A stretch of 64,000 bases of DNA, taken from NCBI GenBank assembly GCA_002787035.1, contig PCVP01000010.1:1-64000 (forward strand), given 5' to 3'. Made by a program: the position numbers and the translations under genes. This stretch comes from Candidatus Peregrinibacteria bacterium CG11_big_fil_rev_8_21_14_0_20_49_14 (GTDB lineage: Bacteria > Patescibacteriota > Gracilibacteria > Peribacterales > Peribacteraceae). This document shows, in pieces, positions 1 to 7,401 of the stretch; the first letter of the stretch is position 1, and the number at the start of each line of letters is the position of its first letter. The notes beneath the pieces were generated by a model that worked only from the letters and a program-made list of their open reading frames with translations, had not been told where the DNA came from and made no database searches.

Positions 1-20
1 CATACTGTGCCAACGTGGGG
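1..20 (+). repeat. 20-bp direct repeat, first copy (tRNA-Ala flank)
   Basis: The first 20 bases recur exactly at 111-130, where they run into the 5' end of the tRNA-Ala gene. The repeat may extend further left, beyond the window. The copy here leads into a sequence that resembles the 5' half of tRNA-Ala, so a local duplication of the tRNA and its promoter flank, followed by decay, is the simplest reading. Confidence 0.75.
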
Positions 21-70
21 CTTTAAGCTTCAGCTGGGTCGAGTCTGCTTTAGCAGACGAGCGAATAAAA
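17..70 (+). pseudogene. tRNA-Ala-like 5' half, decayed
   Basis: After the duplicated flank the sequence begins GGGGC and then shows a D-arm-like stretch (TCAGCTGGGTCGAG) and a hairpin GTCTGCTTTAGCAGAC in the place of an anticodon arm. It then runs into an A-rich stretch instead of a T arm and acceptor 3' strand. Alignment to the intact tRNA-Ala at 127-203 is clear only in the 5' half. It could be a degenerate tRNA copy or a tRNA-derived small RNA; no CCA or T loop is present, so it is not a working tRNA. Confidence 0.45.
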
Positions 71-110
71 AAACACCTGCTGTGCTCTAGCCAAACCGCA
101 TTCATCTCAT

Positions 111-130
111 CATACTGTGCCAACGTGGGG
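111..130 (+). repeat. 20-bp direct repeat, second copy
   Basis: Exact second copy of bases 1-20, 110 bp downstream. Its last four G residues are the first four bases of the tRNA-Ala acceptor stem, so the repeat covers the presumed promoter/leader of the tRNA. Confidence 0.75.
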
Positions 131-203
131 CCATAGCTCAGCTGGCTAGAGCACCTGCTTTGCAAGCAGGGGGTCCAGGGTTCGAATCCCTGTGGCTCCA
201 CCA
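127..203 (+). tRNA. tRNA-Ala(TGC)
   Basis: A full cloverleaf can be folded by eye. The acceptor stem GGGGCCA pairs with TGGCTCC and includes the G3:U70 wobble pair that identifies alanine tRNAs. The anticodon loop CTTTGCAAG carries TGC, the T loop is TTCGAAT, and the discriminator A is followed by an encoded CCA. The D-arm segment TGGCTAGAGCAC also occurs inverted at 82-93 upstream, which could let the upstream RNA pair with the tRNA precursor. Short ORFs over this region are spurious. Confidence 0.95.
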
Positions 204-356
204 ACATTACTCGAGTACCGAATCTAGTCATACATCCAATAACATTGATAGCTGCATTTTTTCCTCTTCCATAAGCCATTATACAGTATTTGACACTTTC
301 ATAATACCAGTTGCTTGTACTAAAAATAGAGACACGTTATACAGGAGGCATCCTTT

Positions 357-2147
357 ATGCATCTTCACGATGCCAAAAACAGAATCGATGCAGGCGCCGA
401 CCAGCTACGTCCGCAACTGTCAGTGGCGGATTCTGCCATACGACACATACGATTCGATCTCTCGCAACTGCTGACTGAACATGAAGATACGCTTCCGCAG
501 AATGCCGCAGAACTGATGCAAACAACTGTTCGACGCGTGTACTGGAATCGATTGCAGCGAAAATTCGACACCCCTGCTGCGGTAATTACCGCCATAAAAG
601 ATGACAAGGTAAACGGAGAAACTCCGACGGTATTCATACCGCATAACGACCTCACAGCCTTACGAATTTGGCAACTCTTACAAGAAGAGACAGCCGACAT
701 CATGCGGTTTACAATCGAAATGCTTCCCCAAGAAATAGAGGATAAAACAGCGACTCGACTGGGGAGAATGCCGGGACTTTTAAGCATGGCACACGATGGA
801 AAAGATACGCTTTTGCCATACCACGTTCCAGGTGCACGTTTCAATGAACTCTACGGATGGGACTCATACTTTATGGGTTTGGGACTTCTTGAAGACGGCA
901 ACACCGAGGGAGTACGAAATATTCTCACTCACCAAAAATATCAGATACGTCACTTTAACATGATTATAAACGCTCCGCGTCCTTACTACATTCGACGAGG
1001 GCAACCGCCGCTTTTTCCTTCTTTATTACGCACATACTACAAGGCACTTCCCGACGATGAGAAGCCCGAGCCGGAATGGATGCAAGAAGCAATACAAGCA
1101 GCTATTCATGAGTATCGCAGTGTATGGACAGATGCACATCACAGCACTCCCACAGGTCTTACAAGATACTACGAGTCTGCCAAAGGAATACCAATGGAAA
1201 CGGAAAAAGGACACTTCGACTCTATTTTTCACATACATGCGAAAGCAGCAGGCATGGAGTTACGAGAGTACCAAGCGGCGTATTTGCGAAACGAAATACA
1301 GAATGCGGAATTGGATGATTTTTTCGCACACGACCGTGCGGGACGAGCATCCGGGCACGATACCACAAACCGACTCGTAGGGCGGGCGGCGCACTTAAAC
1401 CCTGCCGATCTTAATGCGTTACTTTATAAGTACGAAACGGACATCGCAGATTTGCTGGAACAGCACTGTGGCGGAGAGCTGGCAGGATGGAACAGCGAGA
1501 CAGAGCGAGCAGACGAGTGGCGCAACGCAGCGGAGAAACGGAAGAATCGCATGACAGAAATACTCTGGGACAACGAGGTGGGTATGTTTGTGGATTACGA
1601 TTTTAAGCAAAACAGACAAGTGCGCTATCACAATGCCACAGGATTGTATCCGCTCTGGGCAGGGCTCGCCACTAAGGAGCAAGCCGATAGCATCGTTCGA
1701 TACCTTCTTCCGAAACTGGAACAGGCGGGAGGGTTGGCAGCTTCGGATGAAGAGTCCAGAGGAGAAGTAAATGTACAAAGACCGCTGCGTCAGTGGGATT
1801 TTCCGTTCGGATGGGCACCGCACCAAATGTTGGCATGGGAAGGACTGGAAAAATATGGCTATCACACGGAATCCCAGAGGCTGATATACAAATGGCTGCA
1901 CATGATTCTCTCAGAGGCGTTGAAATACAACGGTGCAATCGCAGAAAAATACGACGTGGTAACCTGTTCGCAGGATATAGAAGCTGAGTATGGAAATGTG
2001 GGAAGCAAAGTGGATATGAAAGTGGGCGCAGGCTTCGGCTGGACCAATGCGTCTTATCAGAAAGGGTACGCATTGCTCGACCCACAATACAAAGAGGCAC
2101 TGCAAGCACTCCTGCCACCGGACGCGGTCTTCGCAGCCCACGTATGA
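357..2147 (+). CDS. trehalase (GH37 family)
   Basis: Predicted alpha,alpha-trehalase of 596 residues that would split trehalose into two glucoses. Two family signatures are visible: PGARFNELYGWDSYF near residue 158 and QWDFPFGWAPHQ near residue 478, with the C-terminal GAGFGWTNA segment that carries the catalytic base region. YYESAKGIPMETEKGHFDS in the middle matches the substrate-binding stretch of the family. No signal peptide is seen, so it is likely cytosolic. The ATG at 357 is chosen because AGGAGG lies at 343-348 with 8-nt spacing, one of the few real Shine-Dalgarno sites in this window; a TTGACA box lies at 290-295. Other GH37-like (alpha/alpha)6 glycosidases are possible, but the double signature favours trehalase. 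A TrmB-type sugar regulator sits 7 kb downstream. Confidence 0.85.
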   Translation: MHLHDAKNRIDAGADQLRPQLSVADSAIRHIRFDLSQLLTEHEDTLPQNAAELMQTTVRRVYWNRLQRKFDTPAAVITAIKDDKVNGETPTVFIPHNDLTALRIWQLLQEETADIMRFTIEMLPQEIEDKTATRLGRMPGLLSMAHDGKDTLLPYHVPGARFNELYGWDSYFMGLGLLEDGNTEGVRNILTHQKYQIRHFNMIINAPRPYYIRRGQPPLFPSLLRTYYKALPDDEKPEPEWMQEAIQAAIHEYRSVWTDAHHSTPTGLTRYYESAKGIPMETEKGHFDSIFHIHAKAAGMELREYQAAYLRNEIQNAELDDFFAHDRAGRASGHDTTNRLVGRAAHLNPADLNALLYKYETDIADLLEQHCGGELAGWNSETERADEWRNAAEKRKNRMTEILWDNEVGMFVDYDFKQNRQVRYHNATGLYPLWAGLATKEQADSIVRYLLPKLEQAGGLAASDEESRGEVNVQRPLRQWDFPFGWAPHQMLAWEGLEKYGYHTESQRLIYKWLHMILSEALKYNGAIAEKYDVVTCSQDIEAEYGNVGSKVDMKVGAGFGWTNASYQKGYALLDPQYKEALQALLPPDAVFAAHV

Positions 2148-2230
2148 AAACTTGAAAAAGCAAAGAAAGAACCAAACGAACGAATGCTATAATATGAAAG
2201 GTAATTGCACACAGTATCGACGTATACAGG

Positions 2231-2245
2231 TATACTTTGGGATAC
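2231..2245 (+). promoter_or_regulatory. -10 element and leaderless start of array gene 1
   Basis: TATACT at 2231-2236 is followed by only 9 nt before the ATG at 2246. Transcription starting the usual 6-8 nt after the hexamer would begin at or next to the ATG, giving a leaderless message. GTATAC occurs twice here. No Shine-Dalgarno is present. Confidence 0.55.
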
Positions 2246-3907
2246 ATGAAACAAGCCTGTACCGACTGCGCGGCAAGCTACGATATTTCGCAAGATGAGC
2301 AAGATTTCCATGCGGACATGGAGGTGCCTGCACCTACGCAGTGCCCGAACTGTCGTTTCGTTCGCAGGTTAAACGAGCGCAATGCTCGTAACCTCTACAA
2401 GAGAAAGTGCGACCTGACCGGCCGCGACTTTATTTCTCCGTACAGTGATGTGCCTTTTCCCGTGTATCACCCGGACGAATGGTTCACGGACAAATGGGAC
2501 GAATATGACTACGGAAAAGAAGTGGATTGGAACAGACCTTTTTTCGACCAACTGGAAGAACTCCTTCACGCTGTCCCCCGTCAAGGTCAGTTCATATGCC
2601 CGGGAACAATAGAGAACAGCGATTACGTAAACTGTGCGGGGTACTTAAAAGACTGTTACCTCGTTGCCGAGACGGATTACAACGAACGATGCCTCTACGG
2701 TAACCGCGTGTTTCACAACCAGTACGTCGTAGACTGCAGCAATATTTACAACTCAGAACTCTGCTACGAATGCGTAGACGTACGGAAGTGCCACAGCCTT
2801 CGCTACAGCATAGATTGCGATACGTGCAGCGACAGCTATTTTTTAAAGAGCTGTATCGGCTGCCGCGACTGCATAGGATGTATGAACCAAAGACAGAAGC
2901 AGTACATGCTATACAATGAACAGCTTACGAAGGAAGAATACGCGCGTAAGAAAGCAGAGCTGAACTTGCATTCTCATGATGGTGTGCAAGCTGTGCGCAA
3001 AAAGGCCACAGCGTTCTGGAGTCTGCAACCGCACCGCTATGTTCAGATGGAACAAGTGCAAAATTGCAGCGGAGATCACTTGTACGATTCCAAAAACGCA
3101 CACGACTGTGTGGATTGTTCGGACCTCGAAGATTGCAAATATTGCGCACGAGTGTTCAGTGTAAAAAGCGCAATGGACTACACCAGCTGGGGAGATAAAT
3201 CCGAAAAAATGTTTCAGTGCGGATCTTGCGGCGACAATTGTTACAATCTTCGTTACTGCACCACATGTACCACAAACTGCAGCGACCTGACTTACTGCGG
3301 TCACTGCACGGGCTGTAAAGACTGTTTCGGGTGCATCGGTATGCGAAAGAAACGGTACTGCATTCTTAATAAGCAATACAATGAAAAAGAGTATCGCTCT
3401 CTCTGTAAACGACTAACAGAGCACATGCAAAGTACCGGCGAATGGGGCGAATTCCTGCCAAAAAGGTTCTGCCCGTTCGGGTACAATGAAACAATAGCAG
3501 CGGAATACTTTCCGCTGACGAAGGAAGAAGCGCTGGCAAAGGGGTATAAGTGGAAAAACACACATGACGAGCTACCGAATGTGGAAAAGGTGATTCCAGC
3601 AGAAAAACTGCCGCAGAGTATTGCCGATGTTCCCGACGATATTCTGAATTGGGCGGTAACATGCGAGGAAACGAAACGACCGTTTCGAATTATAAAGCAG
3701 GAACTGGAATTCTACCGGCAACTGGATATTCCCGTGCCACACTTTCACCCGGACGAGCGGCACAGACGTCGAATGGAACTGAGACCCTCACGTATTTTCT
3801 ACGACCGCAACTGCTCGAAATGCGGCAAGGAGATTGCAACGACGTTCGCTCCCGACCGACCCGAAACTATCTATTGTGAGGAATGCTATTTGAACGAAGT
3901 GTATTGA
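2246..3907 (+). CDS. Cys-rich double zinc-ribbon protein, array copy 1
   Basis: First of eight paralogues in this window; function unknown. The start is moved from the TTG at 2237 to the ATG at 2246 because all paralogues begin with M-x3-C-x2-C. The N-terminal ribbon has CTDC (residues 5-8) and CPNC (33-36). Next comes a conserved tryptophan/aspartate-rich stretch, then a cysteine-ladder region in which CxxC and DC motifs recur every 8-20 residues. A helical 'hinge' (LTKEEYARKK) and a second ladder follow, then a second hinge (YNEKEYRSL) and the EWGEFLP motif. The C-terminal ribbon has CSKC (523-526) and CEEC (544-547). There is no signal peptide or membrane segment, so it is probably cytosolic and metal-binding. 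The ladders suggest a beta-solenoid (inference). Similar proteins are, as I recall, common in CPR genomes under uninformative names. Confidence 0.85.
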   Translation: MKQACTDCAASYDISQDEQDFHADMEVPAPTQCPNCRFVRRLNERNARNLYKRKCDLTGRDFISPYSDVPFPVYHPDEWFTDKWDEYDYGKEVDWNRPFFDQLEELLHAVPRQGQFICPGTIENSDYVNCAGYLKDCYLVAETDYNERCLYGNRVFHNQYVVDCSNIYNSELCYECVDVRKCHSLRYSIDCDTCSDSYFLKSCIGCRDCIGCMNQRQKQYMLYNEQLTKEEYARKKAELNLHSHDGVQAVRKKATAFWSLQPHRYVQMEQVQNCSGDHLYDSKNAHDCVDCSDLEDCKYCARVFSVKSAMDYTSWGDKSEKMFQCGSCGDNCYNLRYCTTCTTNCSDLTYCGHCTGCKDCFGCIGMRKKRYCILNKQYNEKEYRSLCKRLTEHMQSTGEWGEFLPKRFCPFGYNETIAAEYFPLTKEEALAKGYKWKNTHDELPNVEKVIPAEKLPQSIADVPDDILNWAVTCEETKRPFRIIKQELEFYRQLDIPVPHFHPDERHRRRMELRPSRIFYDRNCSKCGKEIATTFAPDRPETIYCEECYLNEVY

Positions 3908-3915
3908 TGAGCGAG

Positions 3916-3969
3916 TAGCGCATAGCGGTTAGCGATTAGTACCAGTCGCTACGCGCTAACCGCTAGTCG
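3916..3969 (+). repeat. TAGCG/CGCTA heptad palindrome, spacer 1
   Basis: The spacer between copies 1 and 2 reads as TAGCG-ca-TAGCG-gt-TAGCG-at-TAG, a short loop, then CGCTA-cg-CGCTA-ac-CGCTA-gt-CG. Pentamers therefore recur every 7 nt in one orientation and then every 7 nt inverted. TAGCGGTTAGCG (3923-3934) pairs perfectly with CGCTAACCGCTA (3954-3965). There is no U tract, so it is not a classical terminator. It lies where a -35 box for the next gene would be. Confidence 0.85.
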
Positions 3970-3972
3970 GTG

Positions 3973-3985
3973 TATACTCATTCCC
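3973..3985 (+). promoter_or_regulatory. -10 element and leaderless start of array gene 2
   Basis: TGTATACT, with the hexamer at 3973-3978, is followed by 7 nt before the ATG at 3986. No Shine-Dalgarno is present. Confidence 0.6.
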
Positions 3986-5542
3986 ATGCATCAAACCTGC
4001 TCTCAATGTTCGGCTTCGTTTGAGATCACAGAGGACGACCTCGCGTTCTACGACAAGATTTCACCTGTAATCGGAGCAAAGAAATACGGTATTGCCCCCC
4101 CGAAACTTTGTCCGGATTGCAGAGCGCAGCGGCGCCTTGTTTTTCGCAACCAACAAACCATCTACAAACGAAAGTGCAATGCATCAGGAAAGCCGATTAT
4201 TTCAATCTACTCCGCCGATAAACCGCAGAATGTATACTCTCCCGAAGAGTGGTGGGGCGACGCATGGGACGCATTGTCGTATGCTCAAACCTATGACTTC
4301 GAAAAAAGTTTTAACGAGCAATTTACCGAACTCATGCGTGCCGTCCCTCATATTTCGGTACTGGTAAGCAATGTGCAAAACAGTGAGTACACAAACCAAA
4401 CGTACGACTCCAGAGACTGCTACCTCTCCTCTGCCATTAAAGACTGCAATGGAGTGCTGTATTGCCAGAATGCCAACAAGGTCACGGATTCCATGGACAG
4501 CTCTTTCTGTTTTGAATCAGAACTGCTCTATGAGAGCACCGACAGCTACGGATGTTACGGCTGCACACATGCGGAGCACTGTTACAATTGTTCGGACTGC
4601 TCCTTTGTATTCGACTGCATAGGCTGCCAACACTGTTTCGGATGCATAGGCCTGCGACAACAGAAGTACCATTTCTTCAATCAGCCATGCAGCCCCGAAG
4701 ACTACAAACAAAAAGTGGAGGCATATGCACTTCATACATGGGAGGGGCTGGAGAAAGCGCGCAACGATATGACTGACTTTCTTCAAGACACTCCGCACGA
4801 AAGTACATTCCTAAGAAATTCGGAAAATGTGACGGGCAATAACATTCAGAACAGTCGCAACTGCAAAGAATGTTACGACGCTCTTGATCTTGAAGATTGC
4901 AGATATTCTTCGTGGATATTCAGCTGCAAAGATGCCGTGGATTGTTACGGCATGGGCGAAAGCCAAGTTGTTTACGACTGCATAGGCGTGGAAGAAGTGC
5001 AGATGATTGCATTCAGCTTCGGCACAACCGGATCACAAAACTGCTATTACACGGACCTCTGTTTTAATTGCCATGATTGCTTCGGATGTGTGGGCCTTCG
5101 GAACAAAGAATACTGCATACTCAATACGCAATATTCAAAAAAAGATTACGAAGATCTCGTACCTCGTATTATCGCCCACATGCAGGAAACCGATGAATGG
5201 GGAGAATTTTTTAAACCTAGTGTTTCCGCATTCGACTATAACGAAAGTAAGGCCTCGGAACTCTTTCCACTCACAAAGGAAGAGGCGCAGGCAAAAGGAT
5301 TCACATGGAAAGACAACATCGATGAACCCCCACAGGCAACCAAGGCAATCCCTGCAGAAAGACTTCCCTCGAACATAGGAGATATTCCCGATGATGTGCT
5401 CAACTGGGCTCTGCACTGCTCAGAAACAGGGAGACCATACAAAATTACGAAGAAAGAACTGGAATTCTATCGCCAGAGACAGTTGCCCGTTCCACGTCTG
5501 CATCCCGATTTACGGCTGAAGAAACGGTCTTTATGGAGATAG
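3986..5542 (+). CDS. Cys-rich zinc-ribbon protein, array copy 2 (C-terminally truncated)
   Basis: Paralogue of copy 1 with the same N-terminal ribbon (CSQC, CPDC), both cysteine ladders and both hinge segments, including CFGCIGLRQQKY and CFGCVGLRNKEY. It is 518 residues, about 40 shorter than its siblings. The protein stops at RLKKRSLWR, just where the others enter the C-terminal CxxC...CEEC ribbon. The nucleotides after the stop (about 5551-5574) still resemble the last codons of an intact sibling, so an internal deletion removed the ribbon and left a scar. The ORF is otherwise uninterrupted and has the same promoter arrangement as the others, so it may still be expressed as a single-ribbon variant. 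Confidence 0.85.
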   Translation: MHQTCSQCSASFEITEDDLAFYDKISPVIGAKKYGIAPPKLCPDCRAQRRLVFRNQQTIYKRKCNASGKPIISIYSADKPQNVYSPEEWWGDAWDALSYAQTYDFEKSFNEQFTELMRAVPHISVLVSNVQNSEYTNQTYDSRDCYLSSAIKDCNGVLYCQNANKVTDSMDSSFCFESELLYESTDSYGCYGCTHAEHCYNCSDCSFVFDCIGCQHCFGCIGLRQQKYHFFNQPCSPEDYKQKVEAYALHTWEGLEKARNDMTDFLQDTPHESTFLRNSENVTGNNIQNSRNCKECYDALDLEDCRYSSWIFSCKDAVDCYGMGESQVVYDCIGVEEVQMIAFSFGTTGSQNCYYTDLCFNCHDCFGCVGLRNKEYCILNTQYSKKDYEDLVPRIIAHMQETDEWGEFFKPSVSAFDYNESKASELFPLTKEEAQAKGFTWKDNIDEPPQATKAIPAERLPSNIGDIPDDVLNWALHCSETGRPYKITKKELEFYRQRQLPVPRLHPDLRLKKRSLWR

Positions 5543-5575
5543 GGAATGTCAGATGTTATGTTGGCTGAAGCATAG

Positions 5576-5624
5576 TAGCGACTGGCGGTTAGCGTGTAGT
5601 GCTATTCGCTAAACGCTAGACGCT
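5576..5624 (+). repeat. TAGCG/CGCTA heptad palindrome, spacer 2
   Basis: TAGCG-ac-TGGCG-gt-TAGCG-tg-TAG, loop, CGCTA-aa-CGCTA-ga-CGCT. It has the same 7-nt periodic inverted design as spacer 1 with different dinucleotide linkers and one changed pentamer. It lies directly upstream of the TGTATACT of copy 3. Confidence 0.8.
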
Positions 5625-5632
5625 CCCCGTTG

Positions 5633-5648
5633 TATACTACGTATTACC
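5633..5648 (+). promoter_or_regulatory. -10 element and leaderless start of array gene 3
   Basis: TGTATACT, with the hexamer at 5633-5638, is 10 nt before the ATG at 5649. No Shine-Dalgarno is present. Confidence 0.55.
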
Positions 5649-7322
5649 ATGTACGAATTCTGCACTCAATGCTCGGCATCGTTTGAGATTATGAATGAAG
5701 ATTTGCAGTTTTACGACAGTGTCTCCCCCACCTTCGCAGGGAAGAAGTACAAAATCCCTCCGCCGAAAATGTGCCCTGACTGTCGATTTCAAAGAAGACT
5801 GATGTTTAGAAATGACAGGAATTTCTATCATCGAAAAAGTGACCTGAGCAAAAAAGGAATCATAACCATTTACTCACCAAACAAACCCTATACGGTCTAC
5901 GACAAAGAAGAATGGTGGGGAGATGCATGGAACCCATTGGACTACGGAGTGAATTTTGATTTCTCTCGTACCTTTTCTGAGCAGTGGCAAGAGCTACGCC
6001 TTAGAACTCCTCGTGCGAATTTATTTCAGAGCAATACGGAAAACAGCGTGTACACCAATCACGCGCTGAATATGAAAAACTGTTATCTCATTTGGGGAGG
6101 CGGTGACGATGAAGATTGCCTCTACGGCAATTTTATAACCTACTGCAAGGACATGGTGGACGGTCTTTCTGTCTTCTTCTCGGAACGCAGCTACGAAGGC
6201 ATAGCGTCCGAGCGCTGCTACGACTGCGTCGAGTTCCATAACTGCCGCGACTGTACGGAATGCATCATGGTGGAAGACTGCATATCCTGCAGCAAATGCA
6301 TAGGATGTTTCGGGCTCTACCGAAAACGGTACTGCCTCTTTAACCGGCAGCTCACCAAAGAAGAATGGGAGAAACACCGAGCGGAACTGGGGTGTATCAA
6401 TGCCAAAAACACCGCTCTGCTGCGTACGAAACTCAATGAACTGAAGCAAGACGCTCCGCACAGAGGTTCCCATATGTTCGCGAGTGAGAACTGCACCGGC
6501 GACAGCATTTTTAACAGTAAGAACTGTGAAAATTGTTTCGATATAAACCACTGCGAAGACTGCAAGAACGTCGGTTTCACGCCGAAAGGAATCTCTACCC
6601 ACGATGCAATTTTCAGTGCTCCCGATGGATTGGAACTCAGTTATAACACATGCTCGAGTCTTGGAGGACAGCGAATGCTTTTTACATTTCTTGCATATTA
6701 CTGCAACGACACGTACTACTCCATGGAGTGCCATCACTGCAGTAACCTCTTTGGATGTGCCGGCATGAGAAACAACTCCCACTGCATATTGAACAAACAG
6801 TACTCTCCGCAGGAGTACGAAAAACTTGCCGGACGCATAGCGGATCACATGATGGAAACAGGTGAATGGGGAGAGTATTTCTCCCCTGCTCTCGCACCTA
6901 TTTGTTACAATGAAAGTAATGCGATCGATTACTTCCCGATCACAAAAGAGGAAGCCGTTGCTCGCAACTGGACTTGGCACGATGAAAAGGAACAGCCTCT
7001 TACAGGAGAGAGACTGCAAGAGGTGCCCGATTCCATCGCGGAGGTGAATGACTCGGTGTGTGCCCGCGTTCTGACGTGCGAAACAACGGGAAAGCAGTAC
7101 AAAATCATTCCGCAGGAACTGAAATTCTACAAAGAGATGAATATAGCACTGCCCCGAAAATCACCGATTGCAAGGCATCATGACAGAATGAAACTTCGTC
7201 TTCCTCGCAAGCTCTGGAAGAGAGTCTGCGACAAATGTCGCAAGGAACATATGACAAACTTCAGCCCCGAAAGACCCGAAACCGTGTATTGCGAAGAGTG
7301 CTACATAAAAGAGGTATATTGA
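5649..7322 (+). CDS. Cys-rich double zinc-ribbon protein, array copy 3
   Basis: Full-length paralogue of 557 residues. It has the N-terminal ribbon CTQC...CPDC, then the DKEEWWGDAW and GVNFDFSRTF stretch shared by the family. The first ladder ends in CIGCFGLYRKRYC and the hinge LTKEEWEKHR follows. The second ladder is poorer in cysteine than in other copies (its centre has ISTHDAIFSAPDG) and ends in LFGCAGMRNNSHC and the hinge YSPQEYEKL. EWGEYFSP leads to the C-terminal ribbon CDKC...CEEC. No membrane segment is visible. The ribbons and scaffold are conserved while ladder residues vary, which suggests a common fold with diverging surface or metal sites. Confidence 0.85.
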   Translation: MYEFCTQCSASFEIMNEDLQFYDSVSPTFAGKKYKIPPPKMCPDCRFQRRLMFRNDRNFYHRKSDLSKKGIITIYSPNKPYTVYDKEEWWGDAWNPLDYGVNFDFSRTFSEQWQELRLRTPRANLFQSNTENSVYTNHALNMKNCYLIWGGGDDEDCLYGNFITYCKDMVDGLSVFFSERSYEGIASERCYDCVEFHNCRDCTECIMVEDCISCSKCIGCFGLYRKRYCLFNRQLTKEEWEKHRAELGCINAKNTALLRTKLNELKQDAPHRGSHMFASENCTGDSIFNSKNCENCFDINHCEDCKNVGFTPKGISTHDAIFSAPDGLELSYNTCSSLGGQRMLFTFLAYYCNDTYYSMECHHCSNLFGCAGMRNNSHCILNKQYSPQEYEKLAGRIADHMMETGEWGEYFSPALAPICYNESNAIDYFPITKEEAVARNWTWHDEKEQPLTGERLQEVPDSIAEVNDSVCARVLTCETTGKQYKIIPQELKFYKEMNIALPRKSPIARHHDRMKLRLPRKLWKRVCDKCRKEHMTNFSPERPETVYCEECYIKEVY

Positions 7323-7330
7323 TGAGTGAC

Positions 7331-7379
7331 TAGCGTTTAGCGATTAGCGTGTAGCACTATTCGCTAAGCGCTATACGCT
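7331..7379 (+). repeat. TAGCG/CGCTA heptad palindrome, spacer 3
   Basis: TAGCG-tt-TAGCG-at-TAGCG-tg-TAG, loop cactatt, CGCTA-ag-CGCTA-ta-CGCT. All pentamers are intact here. The linkers do not complement each other, so a hairpin would be a series of 5-bp helices separated by 2-nt internal loops. Confidence 0.85.
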
Positions 7380-7387
7380 CCTAGTTG

Positions 7388-7401
7388 TATACTGCATACC
7401 C
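7388..7401 (+). promoter_or_regulatory. -10 element and leaderless start of array gene 4
   Basis: TGTATACT, with the hexamer at 7388-7393, is 8 nt before the ATG at 7402. No Shine-Dalgarno is present. Confidence 0.6.

Noticed and set aside
6021-7019. 332-codon minus-strand ORF
   Set aside because: Antisense shadow of array copy 3; similar shadows appear under the other Cys-rich copies.
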